A stretch of DNA of 64,000 bases from Cordilura impudica (taxonomy: Eukaryota; Arthropoda; Insecta; Diptera; Scathophagidae), in the NCBI GenBank assembly GCA_963682025.1, contig OY821519.1, positions 250,788,358 through 250,852,357 of the forward strand, in the 5' to 3' direction. Shown in pieces: positions 33,746 through 42,652 of the stretch. Positions within the stretch are counted from its first letter, which is position 1; every line of letters begins with the position of its first letter. The notes beneath the pieces were generated by a model. It saw only the letters and a program-made list of their open reading frames with translations. It had not been told where the DNA came from and searched no databases. Position numbers and translations under genes: made by a program.

Positions 33746-33960
33746 CGACGTTTGGAATTAACAAAATCGTAAAATGATCTTGGATTCACCTTTAAATTAT
33801 GTTTCATACGAGTCAAGTAGTTACTGTAACCTTTTTATTTTCAGTATTTTATTCTGATTTAGCAATTAAATACATGCTAAAATTAATGGGGGGAACCAGA
33901 CTTTTTGTATATTTTTATAAACTTTTTTCTCTCTATTTTTGAACTTGGTCAAATAATTAT
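33746..33960 (-). pseudogene. non-LTR ORF2 fragment, right of Transib
   Basis: The minus-strand frame over 33830-33746 reads YLTRMKHNLKVNPRSFYDFV, typical of the segment before the reverse transcriptase in jockey/CR1 ORF2. A stop lies near 33845. It is the other half of the target of the Transib insertion; see 30036-30278. Confidence 0.7.
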
Positions 33961-33967
33961 TAATAGC

Positions 33968-34151
33968 AAAGCCCAGCCCTCGAAATTCGAGTGCAAATTC
34001 TCATAAATTTTATTTTTTCATTCATAAGTAATTTTATGAGAGCCTAAAATTATGCTAATCAATTTTAGCCATTTCACATTCAACACAAATTTAATAAATA
34101 CGCAGACAGCATTGTACAGTTTTTTATTTGTAGCTTAAATATGTATTTTAT

Positions 34152-34188
<37 letters not shown>

Positions 34189-34560
34189 ATCATCATTTCA
34201 ATTAAAATAATTTATACATATATTTAATATCTACAGTTTTTGAGATTTTACTAAAAGTATTGCAACAAATAATTTACTTTTTTTAATAAGTGAAAAAACA
34301 TTTGGAAATATTTACATGTATTTACATGTGTTAGTAGCAACTTTAAATGAATTTTACTCAAAAAAAAAAAAAAATGCACCAGATGGTGCACATCTATAAA
34401 TATTTAGAACATCTGCAAAAAAATATCTTTCAAATGGTATATTCTTTGTCAAAACCAGTTGGTCATTGAAGGTGGAGAATATGTCATTAGAAATCGCCTT
34501 GCCTCTTATATTATAGATGCCATGGTGCACCAAGTTTTGTATGGATTGAAATCATATCAA
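33968..34560 (+). repeat. family A repeat, copy 2, with long T run
   Basis: It begins CCAGCCCTCGAAATTCGAGT and carries an expanded T run at about 34158-34182. It continues through TGTTAGTAGCAACTTTAAAT (34328) to AAATCGCCTTGCCTCTTATA (34492). It interrupts the non-LTR relic between its endonuclease and reverse transcriptase parts. Confidence 0.8.
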
Positions 34561-34564
34561 CCTT

Positions 34565-35345
34565 TTTAGATATATGCCCATGCGTTCAAAGTGTTACGAG
34601 TATAAAAGCTTGTGATCATGGACATCATTCCAGTTAATAACGGACAGTAGAGCATTCAATTTTGGATAATCAGTTTTCGGAAAACAGCAAACATTTTTCT
34701 TCTGATTATGTTCTGGAGTATTAATTTGCAAAATATGTAACTGTTGGATTATATCGGTCTACAGGAAAAGTAATTCGATTAAATGGATGGAACGATAATT
34801 CAGATGGTTCATTAAAAAATTAAATCTCAAAGCTTTTTATATGCGTTCAGAATAAGATTTACTTGGAAGAGGCCATAATCAAATAACGATTCGATTAAGT
34901 CTTTTAAACAGCCATTCATAACAACAGGAACCAAATCGATCGTAAGTTTAAATCGCCAAATAAAATATTACTAAATCAGCGGTTTTAGCATCCAAGAATG
35001 ATTTTTTCGTAGTGGACATATGTTTAATGTTGATATTAAACCAGGAGGTATATACGAACATGAGATGAATAGTGATTTGTTTCTTAATTTGATTTTTATT
35101 GCAACAATTCGATATAAGTTGTGGAAGACTCCATAATTTGTTCAGAAGGATTAGTACTCGACTGCGATTAGTGATCGACCTCTAGTTTTTTTTTTTTTGG
35201 TTATATCAATATGGATCACATTTGTATATATGGGACTTATCACAAAGAATTTCATAGTTATGAATATTATCTTTAAGCCAGGTTTCAGTAAAAACAATAA
35301 AATGGTAATGGCTTCAGTTTTTAAGCCTTTATGCTTAATTTGAGT
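34565..35345 (-). pseudogene. non-LTR endonuclease domain relic
   Basis: Minus-strand frames, read right to left: FTETWLKDNIHNYEILCDK (35320-35260), GRSLIAVEY-like block near 35180, VAIKIKLRNKSLFISCSYIPPG (about 35115-35050, the conserved YIPP motif), a shifted FGDFNL-like segment near 34965-34945, and a linker (YPKLNALLSVINW, 34665-34630). These are the endonuclease-domain landmarks of jockey/CR1-type ORF2 in correct order. Several frameshifts and stops are present. It was one element with 33746-33960 and 30036-30278 before repeat A and Transib inserted. Confidence 0.75.
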
Positions 35346-36464
35346 GAAGAATGAGTTATTTTGAGTATTATTTGAAGAGTTAGGTAAAATATTAATAGCA
35401 GGAACACTGGATGAATATCTTGTACAGTTGAAATTAAAACCAAAATGTATTTTGAATATTAAAATACAATTTACTAAAATTTGTTCAATTCAAAAATTGT
35501 GCGAATTGCCTCAAAAATTATTTTATCTAACTAGCTCAACATTGGCATTGGACTTTATTTAAAAGCATGAAGTTAAAAAAAATATATAAAATATACAGAC
35601 AGATGGAAGGTATAAAAGACTACTCGTGGTCATACTTGACGTTTTCAGTAGATTTTCTGCGAGTAAGATAATCACAGATCGATCTTTTTATGCAAAGAAA
35701 AGAGGAGGCAATCGATCTGGTGTGAACATGGTTTAAATATCTAGTTTAGCCTTTCCATATTCCTTTTTTTTAATTCTTCGCAAGTACCTAACAAACGTTT
35801 GAAGATAACTACAAGTATAATATTTAAATATTTTCCAACTTGAAGCCCAGCAACAATTATATCAAAAACTCCATTTATTTTCAATTGCTTTCAAATAATT
35901 TTCATTTTATCTCATCAGCATCATCTAACACATAATAAAAACTTCCTCAATTTCTTAAATAATTTTTCATAAACAAATTATTTAAGAAATTTATCAAAAC
36001 ATTTGTAGCACGAAATATTTTAGCTTCTGCTTCTGTACAATGAATTGTGTGAGAAAAAACATTTTAAGAAATTTATAAAATTTGTATAAAATTTCTCTAG
36101 ATACCAAAAGAACTTCAATAGTATGGTACTTGAGCGCCAACAACAGGAACATATACTGCAGTGATTTTTTCCCCTTATGGTAAATACAATGTTTCAATAT
36201 TTCATATTTGATGCCATTGAACAACACAATTTTGTCAATAATGTGTCGTTATCTGGTTGTTTGTTGTATCGATGCTGCTGGTGCTGTAGCTGTTACTGCA
36301 GTCCCTGTGGAGTTAATCTAAAAGACATTTTTAAGTCTTCACTGTCTTCAACTTTTCTTTTCGGAAAATAGAAAAGAAAACGAAATAGTGTTAAGAATTT
36401 CTTTTTGAAGTATTGCAGGATTTTTCATACTCAGGAGTTCAATGAGCATTAGGGTGGTTGATAT
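35346..36464. other. no gene recognised
   Basis: AT-rich with short open frames lacking motifs. A GCTGCTGGTGCTGTAGCTG patch near 36268-36290 is weakly trinucleotide-repetitive. Nothing else can be supported. Confidence 0.5.
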
Positions 36465-36870
36465 TTTTCAAAGTACCTTTTCTTCAAAAGGTACCTTTGC
36501 ATAATAAAGTGCCTTTTCATAAAAAAGCACCTATTTTAAACAGCACATATTCTTACAAAAGTACTTTTTAAAACAAGTACCTTTTATTACAAAAGTATTA
36601 TTAGTTTTTGAAAAAGCAACTTTCCTAATTTATAAAAAAAAGTTATTTTCTCTAAAGAAGTACATTTCGTTAAAAATATGCCTTCTCTTAAAAAATTATA
36701 TTTTCTTAAAAAAGTACGTTTTTTAAAAAAGAATATTTAAAAAAATAAATAACTTTTTTAAATACATTTTCTTATAAAGGACCTTCGCTTTCCACCAAAA
36801 AGTATTTTTAGTTTTAAAAAAACTGATTTATTTAAAAAAGTGTCTTTTCATCAGAGTTCAGAAAAAAATA
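36465..36870. repeat. GTAC satellite array 2a, inverted relative to array 1
   Basis: Units read AAAAAAGTACCTTTTCTT, the exact reverse complement of the array 1 consensus. Degenerate, 17-18 bp period. Interrupted by the inverted family B pair. Confidence 0.85.
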
Positions 36871-36884
36871 CACACTGAATAAAA

Positions 36885-37195
36885 AACTCGTACATATATG
36901 TAAACAAACATATCTTAGACCAACACACACATATTTTTATTTTCATATCAATTATGTTTGTTTTTAAATTTTCTTCGGTGCCCAACACAACCATGACTGT
37001 GTTCGTTTTAATATTTCGTTATTTGCACGAACATTTTTGTATCACGTACTTTTTGTTTCAATCACACATAAAGCACACATTTTTGAGTGTTGCTTTATTT
37101 GAAGTTCATGTTCTGGTACGTGTACTGAAAAAAAAAAAACAGAACATGTACAATAAACAGGTTCGAGTTCAGTTATATTTTAAACACGACCTTAA
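36885..37195 (-). repeat. family B repeat, inverted copy
   Basis: Reverse-complement copy of the repeat at 19921-20306: AACACAACCATGACTGTGTT at 36985, CAGAACATGTACAATAAACA at 37140. With the next copy it forms a large inverted repeat with almost no spacer. Confidence 0.88.
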
Positions 37196-37199
37196 TTTA

Positions 37200-37600
37200 A
37201 ATTTTTTGAACACGACTTAAAATAAAACTGAACTCGAACCTGTTTATTGTACATGTTCTGTTTTTTCTTGCTACACGAGCCACAACACGACTTAAAATAT
37301 AACTGAACTCGAACCTGTTTATTGTACATGTTCTGTTTTTTTTTTTCAGTACACGTATCAGAACATGAACTTCAAATAAAGCAACACTCAAAAATTTGTG
37401 CTTTATGTGTGATTGAAACAAAAAGTACGTGATACAAAAATGTTCGTGTAAATAACGAAATATTAAAACGAACACAGTCATGGTTGTGTTGGGCACCGTA
37501 GAAAATTTAGAAACGCACATAATTGATATGAAAATAAAGATATGTGTTGGCTGCTTTTGAACAGAACATTGTGTGTTTCATGTGTGTATTTTCTGAACCT
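37200..37600 (+). repeat. family B repeat, direct copy
   Basis: Same orientation as 19921-20306, and it keeps the doubled AACTGAACTCGAACCTGTTT module (37225 and 37301). Ends with TGTGTATTTTCTGAACCTTG. It forms the right arm of the inverted repeat. Confidence 0.88.
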
Positions 37601-37795
37601 TGCTTTTCATAAAAAAGTACCATTTCACAAAGAGTACCTTTTCATAAAAACTATATTTAAAAAAAAAAATAACTTTTTCACAAAAAAGTTCCCGTCCTTA
37701 AAAAAATTTGCCACTCCTCAAAAAAGCACCTTTTTAAAAAGTATCTCTTTTTAAATAAATATTTTTTTTTTTTAAGTATCTTTTTCAAAAAGTAC
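37601..37795. repeat. GTAC satellite array 2b
   Basis: Continuation of the inverted GTAC satellite (AAAAAGTACC / TTTTCATAAAAA words) between the B pair and the non-LTR 3' end. Confidence 0.8.
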
Positions 37796-38432
37796 CAATT
37801 TTTGTATACCATTTTTTTGATATGGTATGGAGATTTATAGTGGGACCACCCAGCAGAATTTTTGAGACTCAAACATTGTTTTAATAGGATAGTTCGTGAT
37901 GTGTATGGTCTTAAGTATAGGACTCATATGACATCTTAAGTAATTAATTTCCTTGGCTGTGACTTTCAAAGTTTAATCAGTACAAGTATATTATTTTTAA
38001 GGATTTACGATTGGGAGTTCTTCAAGGACACATATTTTTTAGCACCACGTTTTAACTCATTAGTAATGAAAAGATCTTTTGTTGTGGAGTCAGTAGGGCT
38101 ATGGAATTGTGTGATTCCATGTATTGAACGGAATTTTCGCATCAAGTTAATAGTTTCAAGAAGATTATACTTGTGAATATGTAGAAGCTCTCTATATGAT
38201 CAGTTGCTGTCATCATATTCCTTTTAATATATATAATTTTATTAATATTATATTTAATTTTTTTACTTTTTGTGTGCATATAAAATTGAAGCATTGTCAT
38301 TTTTACATATTTTTGAATTTTCAATTAATATATGTAAATTGTATTAGTTATAAGATTTTACTTTGATCCTATATATATTTTTGGTATATTTGCCCTAAGG
38401 GCTTGGAATACTATTGAATAAAAAATTTAAAA
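37796..38432 (+). pseudogene. non-LTR retrotransposon 3' end with A-rich tail
   Basis: Plus-strand frames near 38050-38130 read RFNSLVMKRSFVVESVGLWN, then IPCIERNFRIK, the usual last stretch of reverse-transcriptase ORFs in CR1/jockey elements. The 3' UTR contains TTTGCCCTAAGGGCTTGGAA (38388-38407) and finishes in TTGAATAAAAAATTTAAAAA. The copy is 5'-truncated, as is typical of target-primed insertion, and lies in the satellite. Confidence 0.7.
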
Positions 38433-39860
38433 AAAGTATCGTTTCTTTAAAAAGTACCTTTTTTGAAAATAGTACCTTGTCTGAAAAATTACATTTTCTT
38501 AAAAAAGTACCTTTTCTGAAAAAAGTGCTTTGTCTAAAAAAAAACACTATTTCTAAGGAAAGTATTTTTTTTTTAAATACCTTCCTCTAAAAAGAACCTC
38601 TTTTAAAAAGTGCATATCCATACAAAAGTAATTTTTAAATTAAGTACTTTTTCTTACCAAAATATTTAAAATTTTTAAAATGGTACCATTTCTTAAAATA
38701 GTTAGTCTATTCGGAAAAAAGTACCTTTTCGTCAAAAAGTAACTTTTTTCTAAAAATTCATTTTCTTCGAACAGTACCTTTTTTTCAAAAAGTACCTTTT
38801 CATAAGAAATACCTTTTCCCAAAAACTGCCTTTCTTCAAAAATTCCTTTTTTTTTTTAAATAAATTTTTGAAAAAAGCACGTTTATTTGGAAAAAAAATA
38901 CCCTTTCTTAAAATAGTCTTTTCTTAAAAAAGTACATTATCTTCAAAATTATCTTTCTTAAAGTAACTCCCCTCATGTGTACCACTTTTTAAAAAGTACG
39001 CTCTAATAAGTAAATTTTTTAGTGAAGTGCTTTTTTCAAACAAGCACCTTCTTTTTAAGTACCCTTTCTGAAAAAAGTTCGTGTTCTTAAAAAATACGTT
39101 TTATTTAAATATTGCTTTTAAAAAAGTCCCTTTATTACAAAAAAATACCTTTCCTTAAAATGGTACCTTTTTAAAATAAAGTATCCTTTCTAAAAAAATA
39201 TATATTTTCTATTTACTTTTCCTAGTAAAGTAAATTTTCAAAAAAAAAAAATAATTTTTCTTAAAAAAAAGCTTTTTCTTAATAAAGTACCTTTTCCTAA
39301 AAACTGCTTTTGCTTAAAAAATTTCCATTTCTTAAATTAGTACCTTTTGTTAAATAAATAAATTTTCTTAAAACGGTATCATATCTTAAAAAGTACCATT
39401 TTGCAAAAAAAAGTTACCCTTCTGAAAGAAGTACCTTTTCCAAAAAAAAATTTTTTCTCAAAAAAGTACTTTTCTTAAAAAGGGAAAAATACTTTGTTTT
39501 ACGTACGTTTTTTGCAAAAGCACCTCTCCTTAGAAAGTAAAAAAAATACTTTTTTTATAAAAGATATCTTTTTTAAAAAGGTACCTGTTTTCAAAAGTAC
39601 CTTTTCTTAAAAAAGTTAATTTTCTTAAAAAATTACACTTTTAAGTAAGTAACTTTTTCTAAGAAAGCACCATTTCTTTAAAAACTTCATTATTTATTTT
39701 AAAAAAATACCTTTTCTAAAAAAATAACTTCTCTTAATAGAATACCTTTTCGTATAAAAATTAAATTTTCTTTAAAAAGAATGCATTTTTATAAAAAGTG
39801 CCGTTTCTTACTAAGTAAATTTTCTACAAAATTGTCTTTGAAATTTTATTCAGTTGTGGG
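38433..39860. repeat. GTAC satellite array 2c
   Basis: Long inverted-orientation section of the satellite (AAAAAGTACCTTTTCTTAAA) with a 17-18 bp period, heavily diverged. Confidence 0.88.
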
Positions 39861-40222
39861 AAAAATACCTTAAAATAATTGTTATTAAATACTGCTTCTA
39901 TAGTACTACATCATCATAGTCTTGAGGGGGAAAAAGTATGTATATTGTAAATAATATTTGAATTTAAAAAGTTAATACGAATTTATATATAAGTTTCACC
40001 TCATTGAGCTTGATTTTCTTGTCTGTCTCATTCGAAATATGAAGAAGTGTTACGCTATGAAATTGTTGAAATTCTCGTACATTATTCAATGTTTATTTTT
40101 GATATATTTTGTATGGAATTCAATTCAATTCTTCAAATCTTTTTTTTTTCTACTTGATTGCAGTAAATTTTTCTTTAGATTTTTGATAAATAAACTGTGG
40201 GAATTTTTTATATTTTTCTAAA
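39861..40222. other. unassigned flank of the BEL/Pao insertion
   Basis: AT-rich sequence with a 60-codon frame of no recognisable type. It ends in the left copy of the TAAGG duplication. Confidence 0.5.
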
Positions 40223-40227
40223 TAAGG
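40223..40227. repeat. BEL/Pao target duplication TAAGG, left copy
   Basis: TAAGG precedes the left LTR and recurs at 50175-50179 after the right LTR. BEL/Pao elements duplicate 4-6 bp. Confidence 0.92.
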
Positions 40228-40747
40228 TGAAAACAATTGGTGTGAGTAGTCCCAATTGCCTTTTTTCAGCACTGTTGATTATAAGGGTTATATTTAGTTG
40301 GAGATGGAATGTGCTCCTTGATATCTATGGGAAAGAAATCGGGATTTTTTTTGGGGTTTTTCTATGAAAGGATTTAGTGTAATTTGTCACGAGTTGACAA
40401 ATTACATGAATCTCAAGAAAGGTTTAGGGGTTAGGAATAAAAAGAGTTATGAAATAAAAAGAGTTAGTTTCAAGTTTTAGTTATAGCGCATTTATTGTGA
40501 TGCTCACCCTTGTTATGTAGAAATCCAAGTGAAGTTTTTATTCGTTTTTTTAAAGTAACTAAGTACATAGCTTCGGGTTGCAATCGTTTTCGTTTTTGTG
40601 TACTAAATTTCTTAAGTTCTACTTAATTGTACAAAAAGGTATTAACTTTGAACAAAGTTATCGATACCTATTATTAATTCAAAAAATTTATTAATTCAAA
40701 AAAAAATAAGAATTATATTTTATTGTCTAAAATAGTGATTTTAGACA
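40228..40747 (-). repeat. BEL/Pao 3' LTR
   Basis: 520 bp, TG...CA bounded. In element orientation it begins with a perfect hairpin, TGTCTAAAAT-CACT-ATTTTAGACA (40724-40747). Confidence 0.95.
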
Positions 40748-40748
40748 T

Positions 40749-40765
40749 GCCGGCCTCTTTTTTTT
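40749..40765 (-). promoter_or_regulatory. BEL/Pao polypurine tract
   Basis: On the minus strand, AAAAAAAAGAGG followed by CCGGCA directly abuts the 3' LTR. The position fits the plus-strand DNA primer site, though the last bases are not all purines. Confidence 0.65.
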
Positions 40766-41220
40766 ATGCATTATTAGGCCGCTGTGCCGAACAGCAAAGC
40801 ACCTGTGCTAATGAGCGTATGGCTTCAGACAATACTTGCGCATTTGGTGTTGCAATTTCAACGGTTGATTTCGGAACATTTTTCTTCGGCTTACGTTGTT
40901 TTTGACGGTGTTGTTGACGCCTTTGTCGTGGTGGACTATTTTGCCTTGGATCACGTTCTCGTTGTTCATTTGGGTGAAGTAACGTATGGTGAAATTGGTC
41001 GCATTTACGGCACGTTTGTAATGAACTGCAAGCGCGTAACGTATGGCTGCGTGCGAGACAATTTACGCAGTACCCATGGATGTCAACCACCTGTTCTCTT
41101 TTCTTTACGTTCATGGCTAAAAATTTTCGGCAAAATTTTAAAGGGTGATATCGTTTGCAGAACTTGCAGAAATAGACCTCTGAATCTCGTCGGCCTAGAC
41201 GGCTACGTATATTTCGGCTG
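40764..41220 (-). CDS. zinc-knuckle protein in env position, probably spliced
   Basis: The open frame extends to 41246, but the first eight codons overlap a pyrimidine-rich tract ending CACAG, a strong splice acceptor (AG at 41222-41221). The frame has three Cys/His clusters: CKFCKRYHPLKFC, CVNCLARSHTLRAC and CRKCDQFHHTLLH. They closely parallel the nucleocapsid-like region of Gag in the same element (residues 351-415). A basic, Gln/Arg/Pro-rich tail follows (PPRQRRQQHRQKQRKPKK). There is no signal peptide or transmembrane segment, so it is not an envelope protein. A donor at 49586/49585 would join ATGAG in the leader to this exon in frame. Nucleic-acid binding is a reasonable inference; the actual role is unknown. 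The frame ends next to the purine tract. Confidence 0.75.
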
Positions 41221-41332
41221 CTGTGGAGTACAAAGATAAGGAACAATATATATATGAATTAGAATTGAATTAAAATTGAAAGCGAAATAAGGTGAATATC
41301 TATATAATGTACTAGTTGTAGAACGTATGACT

Positions 41333-42652
41333 TTAGTTAGAGGATGGTTCGTCTGTCAGAAAGGGTAGAAAACAAAGTTTGACTATAGGTCTGGTTATTG
41401 TACCATTAGCGATTCTTACATCTGCTACCCGTACGTTTTCGTCGGAGCCTGTATGAACAGTTTCTATTCTACCTAATCGCCATTCGGAGGGAGGCAATAG
41501 ATCATCCATGACAACAACAAGGTCACCAGGGTTTAAATTGGGATTCGAGTTTTTCCACTTGTATCTTTTATGGAGAGATATTAGATAGTCCTCTTTCCAT
41601 CTTATAGAAAACTGATGGTGGATTGCCTTGAGTTTTTCCCATCTGTTGACCAAAGAAATTTTATCACAACATGGCTCAGGGAGAGCCATAATCGGCGCAC
41701 CTCTGAGAAAATGGCCAGGAGTTAGCGCAGTTAAATCAGAGGGATCTTCCGACAGTGCAGAGATGGGACGAGAGTTTAAAACTCCTTCGATTCGAGCTAG
41801 AACGGTTGAAAATTCCTCGAAGTTATATTTATGCATTCCAGCTATTCGCTTAAAATGAAATTTGAAGCTTTTGACGGCAGCCTCCCAAAGCCCACCCATG
41901 TGAGGAGCATGTGGCGGTATAAAGCTCCATTGCACTCCATGTGTTAAGTATTTCTGTGAAATATCAGTTGAGACAGATTCTATAAAATCCAAAAATTCAC
42001 GATTGAGCTCCCTGCTTGCTCCGAGAAAATTGCGCCCATTATCCGAGACAATCCTGTGAGGGAGCCCCCGCCTCCCAACAAATCGTGCAAATGCTGCTTG
42101 GAAGGCTGCGGTGGTTAATTGAGAACAAGCTTCTAGATGAATAGCTTTTGTGCTAAAGCAGACAAAAACACTAACATAGCCTTTAGAGTAAGGAGCGTTT
42201 CGTACTGTAGAAGTTTTAAGGTCAAAGGGACCGGCAAAATCTAATCCAGTGGTGTAGAAGGGCAACGAGAGATTGCATCTTTCTGGGGGCAATGGAGCCA
42301 TTAATTGTGAGCACTGTTTATGCTTGAAAATTATGCAGGTTTTACAATGGCGAATTACCTTCTTGACACGTAGCTTTAAACGAGACACATAAAATTCCGT
42401 TCGAATCATTCTGCACATCTGACTACATTCAGCATGAGCCAAAAATGAGTGCAAATGTGTTAAATATAAATGGCAAAACCGAGAGTTACCAGGTAAAATT
42501 ATTGGGTAGCGCTCATTATATGGTAAAGATGATTCAGATAATCGACCATTTACACGCATGATTTTATTTGCATCAATAAATGGATTTAGTGTTTTTAATG
42601 AGCTTTTTTCATTTATCGATTGAGTGTTCGTAAGGCTATGATATTCTTCGCT
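41333..42652 (-). CDS. BEL/Pao Pol, integrase part
   Basis: It is continuous in frame with the upstream Gag-Pol reading, separated only by TAA at 42653-42655; the first Met is at 42559. It has an H2C2 zinc-binding domain (HLHSFLAHAECSQM, then CKTC), and the integrase core with Asp in GLDFAGPF, Asp in IVSDNGRNF and Glu in GGLWEAAVKSFK. A C-terminal DUF5641-type domain (NPGDLVVVMDDLLPPSEWRL) is typical of BEL/Pao. The C-terminus ends at 41333 in unremarkable sequence. All three catalytic residues are present. It inserts the DNA copy into the host genome. The stop at 42653 could be a mutation or require read-through; other BEL/Pao elements have one continuous Pol. Confidence 0.92.
   Translation of the reverse strand, partial: SEEYHSLTNTQSINEKSSLKTLNPFIDANKIMRVNGRLSESSLPYNERYPIILPGNSRFCHLYLTHLHSFLAHAECSQMCRMIRTEFYVSRLKLRVKKVIRHCKTCIIFKHKQCSQLMAPLPPERCNLSLPFYTTGLDFAGPFDLKTSTVRNAPYSKGYVSVFVCFSTKAIHLEACSQLTTAAFQAAFARFVGRRGLPHRIVSDNGRNFLGASRELNREFLDFIESVSTDISQKYLTHGVQWSFIPPHAPHMGGLWEAAVKSFKFHFKRIAGMHKYNFEEFSTVLARIEGVLNSRPISALSEDPSDLTALTPGHFLRGAPIMALPEPCCDKISLVNRWEKLKAIHHQFSIRWKEDYLISLHKRYKWKNSNPNLNPGDLVVVMDDLLPPSEWRLGRIETVHTGSDENVRVADVRIANGTITRPIVKLCFLPFLTDEPSSN

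Noticed and set aside
36954..37520. Conserved ~45-residue frame in all family B copies as a short protein
   Set aside because: DNA identity among copies is high throughout, so the frame is conserved by common descent; codon-specific conservation is not visible.
36885..37600. Family B as LTRs of one element
   Set aside because: The two adjacent copies are inverted, not direct, and the third copy is solitary; no TG...CA ends or internal coding region.
40784..41239. 151-codon plus-strand open frame
   Set aside because: It is the antisense of the zinc-knuckle frame of the BEL/Pao element; it has no motif and the minus-strand reading is clearly the real one.
41628..41858. Other plus-strand frames inside the BEL/Pao element (also 43428, 44900, 45540)
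   Set aside because: All are antisense shadows of Gag-Pol without motifs.
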